Shown here: piece by piece, positions 61,323 to 64,000 of the stretch
Layout: each line of letters begins with the position of its first letter
Position numbering within the stretch: position 1 is the stretch's first letter
Origin: Sphingomonas sp. So64.6b
Lineage (GTDB): Bacteria; Pseudomonadota; Alphaproteobacteria; Sphingomonadales; Sphingomonadaceae
Direction of reading: 5' to 3'
DNA length: 64,000 nt
NCBI RefSeq assembly: GCF_014171475.1
Contig: NZ_CP048817.1
Coordinates: 1,116,001 to 1,180,000 of the forward strand
Notes under the pieces: model-generated
The model's input: only the letters and a program-made list of their open reading frames with translations
What the model was told of the DNA's origin: nothing
Database searches by the model: none
Position numbers and translations under genes: made by a program

Positions 61323-63803
61323 ATGGCAGGCACCAAACTTCACGCGTTTTTGCGGAATCTGCTAACGGCGGCGGCATTGGCCGGGGCTGTCGCGCCTTTT
61401 AATGTTGCGGCCCAGCCAGTCGCGATCGACGCAGCAGCAGCAGCAAAGGCAAATGCACTTTTCGATGTGCAGATCGCTGCGGCGAAGGCGATGATGCTCA
61501 GCGACCCGGCCAAAACGATCGGGCAGGCTAAGCAGGCCGAGGTTGCCGCGCTGCAGCTTTCGGGCGACCAAAGAGTGATAGGTTTGGCAACCGCTCGGTG
61601 GTTGCAGGGTGAGGCCTATCTCCGGCTTAACGATGTCGAGCATGCACAGCCGCTGATCGATGAAGCCTTGGCGGCGCTGAAAGCGCAGGGCAAACCGACC
61701 AAATTGATGGGCGATGTTCTGTTGTCCAGCGGCGGCCTTCATACCGCAACGGTCAAGGTGGCCGCAGCCCTTGCCGACTATCAACTAGCCTACAAGATTT
61801 TCACGAAATGCGGTGAAACGCGCAGCCGGGCGGTCGCGCTGGTCAGTATCGCAATGCTCTATCTGGACGCCAAAGACTATGAGAATGCGCTAAAATATCA
61901 CGCCCAGGCGCTGGATATCTATCGCGGCGACCCCTCTTTGTTGACGTCGATCTATAATAATAATGGCGAGACGCTGAAGGAGATGAAGCGTTTCGACGAA
62001 GCTGATGTGCAGCTTCGCAAGGCGCTTGAGCTTGCTCGTGCCATGCACAGCAGCGCGCTCGAAGCACAGATACTGCGCAACCTTGCGCGCAGCCAGTTGA
62101 TGGCGGGCAAATCCGAAGAGGCGGATAGAACGATCCGGCAGGGCTGGAAGCTGGTCGATCCGCGTGATGCAGCGACCAATTCCGTATTTGCCGCCGTTGC
62201 GGCACAAGCGGCGCTGCAACTGGGCCGATTGGCCGAGGCGGAATCGTTGATCAGACGTAGCTTTGCCGGTGTGGATCCAGCGACCACGACTTTGCAATAC
62301 CGTGTCAGTCATCAGACCGCGTACGAGATATTCCGGCGGCTGGGCCGGACGAGCGATGCGTTGGTTCACCTCGAAGCGCTGAGACGGCTCGACGATCAGG
62401 CCACCAGCCTGGCGACATCGACCAATACCGCGCTGATGGCGGCGCGGTTCGACTTCGCCAATCAGGAACTGCATATCGCCAAGCTAAAGGCCGATGAGTT
62501 GCGGCGTAGCGTGGACTTCGAGCATGCTCGCGCGCAGACGCAGCGGTTCATCTTCATCGGTACGGCAGGCGTCACGCTGATCATCCTATCGATGCTCGCT
62601 TACGGCATCGTCACCTTGCGGCGCAGCCGTAACCAGGTGCGGGCCGCAAATATCGACCTCGCCGCGACCAACAGCGCGTTGGGCAAGGCGTTGGCCGCCA
62701 AGACCGAATTCCTGGCAACGACCAGCCATGAAATCCGCACGCCGCTGAACGGTATTCTCGGCATGACTCAGGTGATGCTCGCCGATCGTAGCCTGAACGA
62801 TCCGACACGTGACAGGATCGGCGTGGTGCACAGCGCCGGCGTTACGATGCGTGCACTGGTCGACGACATTCTCGACGTCGCCAAGATGGAAACCGGCAAC
62901 ATGACGATCGAGCATGTGCCGTTCGACCTGAAGGCGACGATGCGCGATGTGACACGGTTGTGGGAGGAACAGGCGAAAGGCAAAGGCATAGACTTTGTCC
63001 TCGATCTCGAAAGCGCCCCCGACTGGATCGCGGGCGATGCGGCGCGCTTGCGCCAGATCGTCTTCAACCTGCTGTCGAACGCGGTCAAATTCACCGCCGC
63101 CGGTTCGGTGACCGTGCGCGCGTCGGGCGCCGGCGACGCTCTTGCGATCACCGTCAGCGACACCGGAATCGGCATTCCGGCCGACAAATATGAGCTGATC
63201 TTCGAATCCTTCCGTCAGGTCGATGCGGGTACGACGCGCAAGTTCGGTGGCACCGGTCTTGGCCTCACGATCTGCCGCAATCTCGCACGGGCGATGGACG
63301 GCGATGTGCGGGTCGAGAGCACACCCGGTGCCGGATCTTCCTTCACGATCGAATTACCGTTGGTGCTGACGGACGCGCCCGAAACGCTGGTACCGGCAGC
63401 CGATGAAAAGGGTGCATTGCTGATCCTCGACCGTAACCCGATCACACGCAGCATGTTGCGCGCGATGCTTGAGGCACGCGCGGGCATGGTGGTGTTCGCC
63501 GGTTCGGTCGAGGAGGCGGTGGAGCGGTTGGGGCTGGGTGGGGTGGATCAAGTGCTGATCGACGACGCGACGATCAAGGCAACCGGCAATATCGATGCTG
63601 CGCTCGTGGCGATCGTAGAGGCTGCGACCGAAGCACGGACCACCCTGTTATGGGCCGCGCCCGACGACGCGCGGCGCGAGGCTGTGCTGGCAACCGGCAT
63701 AAACGCATTGGTCGCCAAACCGATCGCGGGTGCGGCATTGTCAGACATATTATATCCTATAGATGGCTCCAGATCGGATGCACTTGTGTCACGTGCCGCA
63801 TAG
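61323..63803 (+). CDS. TPR-sensor hybrid histidine kinase
   Basis: An 826-residue membrane kinase. A signal-like N terminus (LLTAAALAGAVAPFNVAA) is followed by a periplasmic TPR-like region (about 50-390), one membrane helix at about 408-430 (FIFIGTAGVTLIILSMLAYGIVTL), a HisKA domain with TEFLATTSHEIRTPLNGILGM (His469), a HATPase_c domain (NLLSNAVKFT, DTGIGIP, FGGTGLGLTICRNLARAMDG) and a C-terminal receiver-like domain from about 698 (ALLILDRNPITRSMLRAMLEAR ... VDQVLIDDATI ... ALVAKPI). ATG 61323 was chosen because the earlier frame overlaps the EAL gene. Next to a response regulator cut by the window edge. Confidence 0.87.
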   Translation: MAGTKLHAFLRNLLTAAALAGAVAPFNVAAQPVAIDAAAAAKANALFDVQIAAAKAMMLSDPAKTIGQAKQAEVAALQLSGDQRVIGLATARWLQGEAYLRLNDVEHAQPLIDEALAALKAQGKPTKLMGDVLLSSGGLHTATVKVAAALADYQLAYKIFTKCGETRSRAVALVSIAMLYLDAKDYENALKYHAQALDIYRGDPSLLTSIYNNNGETLKEMKRFDEADVQLRKALELARAMHSSALEAQILRNLARSQLMAGKSEEADRTIRQGWKLVDPRDAATNSVFAAVAAQAALQLGRLAEAESLIRRSFAGVDPATTTLQYRVSHQTAYEIFRRLGRTSDALVHLEALRRLDDQATSLATSTNTALMAARFDFANQELHIAKLKADELRRSVDFEHARAQTQRFIFIGTAGVTLIILSMLAYGIVTLRRSRNQVRAANIDLAATNSALGKALAAKTEFLATTSHEIRTPLNGILGMTQVMLADRSLNDPTRDRIGVVHSAGVTMRALVDDILDVAKMETGNMTIEHVPFDLKATMRDVTRLWEEQAKGKGIDFVLDLESAPDWIAGDAARLRQIVFNLLSNAVKFTAAGSVTVRASGAGDALAITVSDTGIGIPADKYELIFESFRQVDAGTTRKFGGTGLGLTICRNLARAMDGDVRVESTPGAGSSFTIELPLVLTDAPETLVPAADEKGALLILDRNPITRSMLRAMLEARAGMVVFAGSVEEAVERLGLGGVDQVLIDDATIKATGNIDAALVAIVEAATEARTTLLWAAPDDARREAVLATGINALVAKPIAGAALSDILYPIDGSRSDALVSRAA

Positions 63804-63859
63804 GGTGATAGAGTTAGAAACGAGATGTCCCGCACCAAAATCCTGAAGGCCCTGCGGCC

Positions 63860-64000
63860 ATGAATGTTCTTTTCATCGAGGACGATCCGATGAACCGTCG
63901 GGTGGTCAGCGATATGCTGGACGTCGCCGGTGCCACGATGACCGGTGCCGAAAGCGCCGAAATCGGCCTGAAGCTGATCGAAGAGAATGATTACGCGATC
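63860..64000 (+). CDS. response regulator receiver protein (cut by window edge)
   Basis: First 47 codons only: MNVLFIEDDPMNRRVVSDML and then ATMTGAESAEIGLKLIEEND. ED-D at residues 7-9 is the acidic pocket of a receiver domain. It follows the histidine kinase by 56 bp and is probably its partner. A 12-codon frame (MSRTKILKALRP at 63825) overlaps its start codon as ATGA and may couple its translation, though it could be chance. Confidence 0.85.
   Translation, partial: MNVLFIEDDPMNRRVVSDMLDVAGATMTGAESAEIGLKLIEENDYAI

Overview
The window is GC-rich alphaproteobacterial chromosome, most likely from a sphingomonad (Sphingomonas or a near relative). This is inferred from gene content (TonB-dependent receptor, BVMO-type flavoprotein, coniferyl-aldehyde-dehydrogenase-like enzyme, hppD/hmgA tyrosine catabolism, TamA/TamB, DUF5681 and DUF465 proteins, SelO), from short palindromic intergenic repeats of the kind common in sphingomonads, and from codon use. 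No rRNA gene, complete tRNA gene, CRISPR array or intact transposase was found.

Layout. 0-2 kb: a small candidate RiPP (possibly lasso-peptide) locus, made of a 50-residue peptide and an asparagine-synthetase-like enzyme, bracketed by a 45-bp direct repeat of astD sequence. 2-10.7 kb: housekeeping and metabolism (astD, selO, an alpha/beta hydrolase-SDR-GH130 operon, a Bax-inhibitor-1 membrane protein, a DMT exporter with a divergent Lrp/AsnC regulator). 10.7-17.1 kb: a patchier stretch with an AT-rich orphan gene, a Tat-exported amidohydrolase, a TolB-like beta-propeller protein, a 3'-end fragment of a tRNA-Ser gene (possible att scar), a DUF5681 pair and an array of GCTGTT motifs. 17-28 kb: glycosyltransferase, nitronate-monooxygenase-like protein, diguanylate cyclase, TonB-domain protein, PhzF, D-2-hydroxyacid dehydrogenase, SH3 protein, GNAT, methyltransferase and a large TonB-dependent receptor. 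28.3-34.6 kb: a second accessory stretch with a frameshifted nuclease-like/membrane-protein pair, a 70-bp MITE-like element in two copies about 3 kb apart, a LysR/hydrolase divergon, orphan membrane proteins and a 45-residue acidic protein. 34.7-42 kb: thiolase, prepilin peptidase operon, aldehyde dehydrogenase, TupA-like ATP-grasp protein, ECF sigma factor with its DGPF/YciI partner. 42-48 kb: cupin/VOC genes facing a MarR regulator across a perfect 19-bp palindrome, then hppD-hmgA-YqcI/YcgG-DUF1989 on the minus strand with a second MarR gene divergent from hppD. 48-64 kb: malate synthase G, TamA-TamB, a flavin monooxygenase, ArgE, an EAL protein, and a TPR-sensor histidine kinase followed by a response regulator cut by the window edge.

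Genes that appear to work together: hppD/hmgA (tyrosine to homogentisate to maleylacetoacetate), with glcB next to them but on the opposite strand; tamA/tamB (outer-membrane assembly); the ECF factor with its DGPF protein; and the two cyclic-di-GMP proteins plus the kinase/regulator pair. Of everything here, the peptide/asparagine-synthetase locus at the left edge is the best candidate for something undescribed, followed by the heme-N-hydroxylase-like/DUF1989 pair attached to the homogentisate operon and the broken nuclease/membrane pair at 28.5-29.8 kb.
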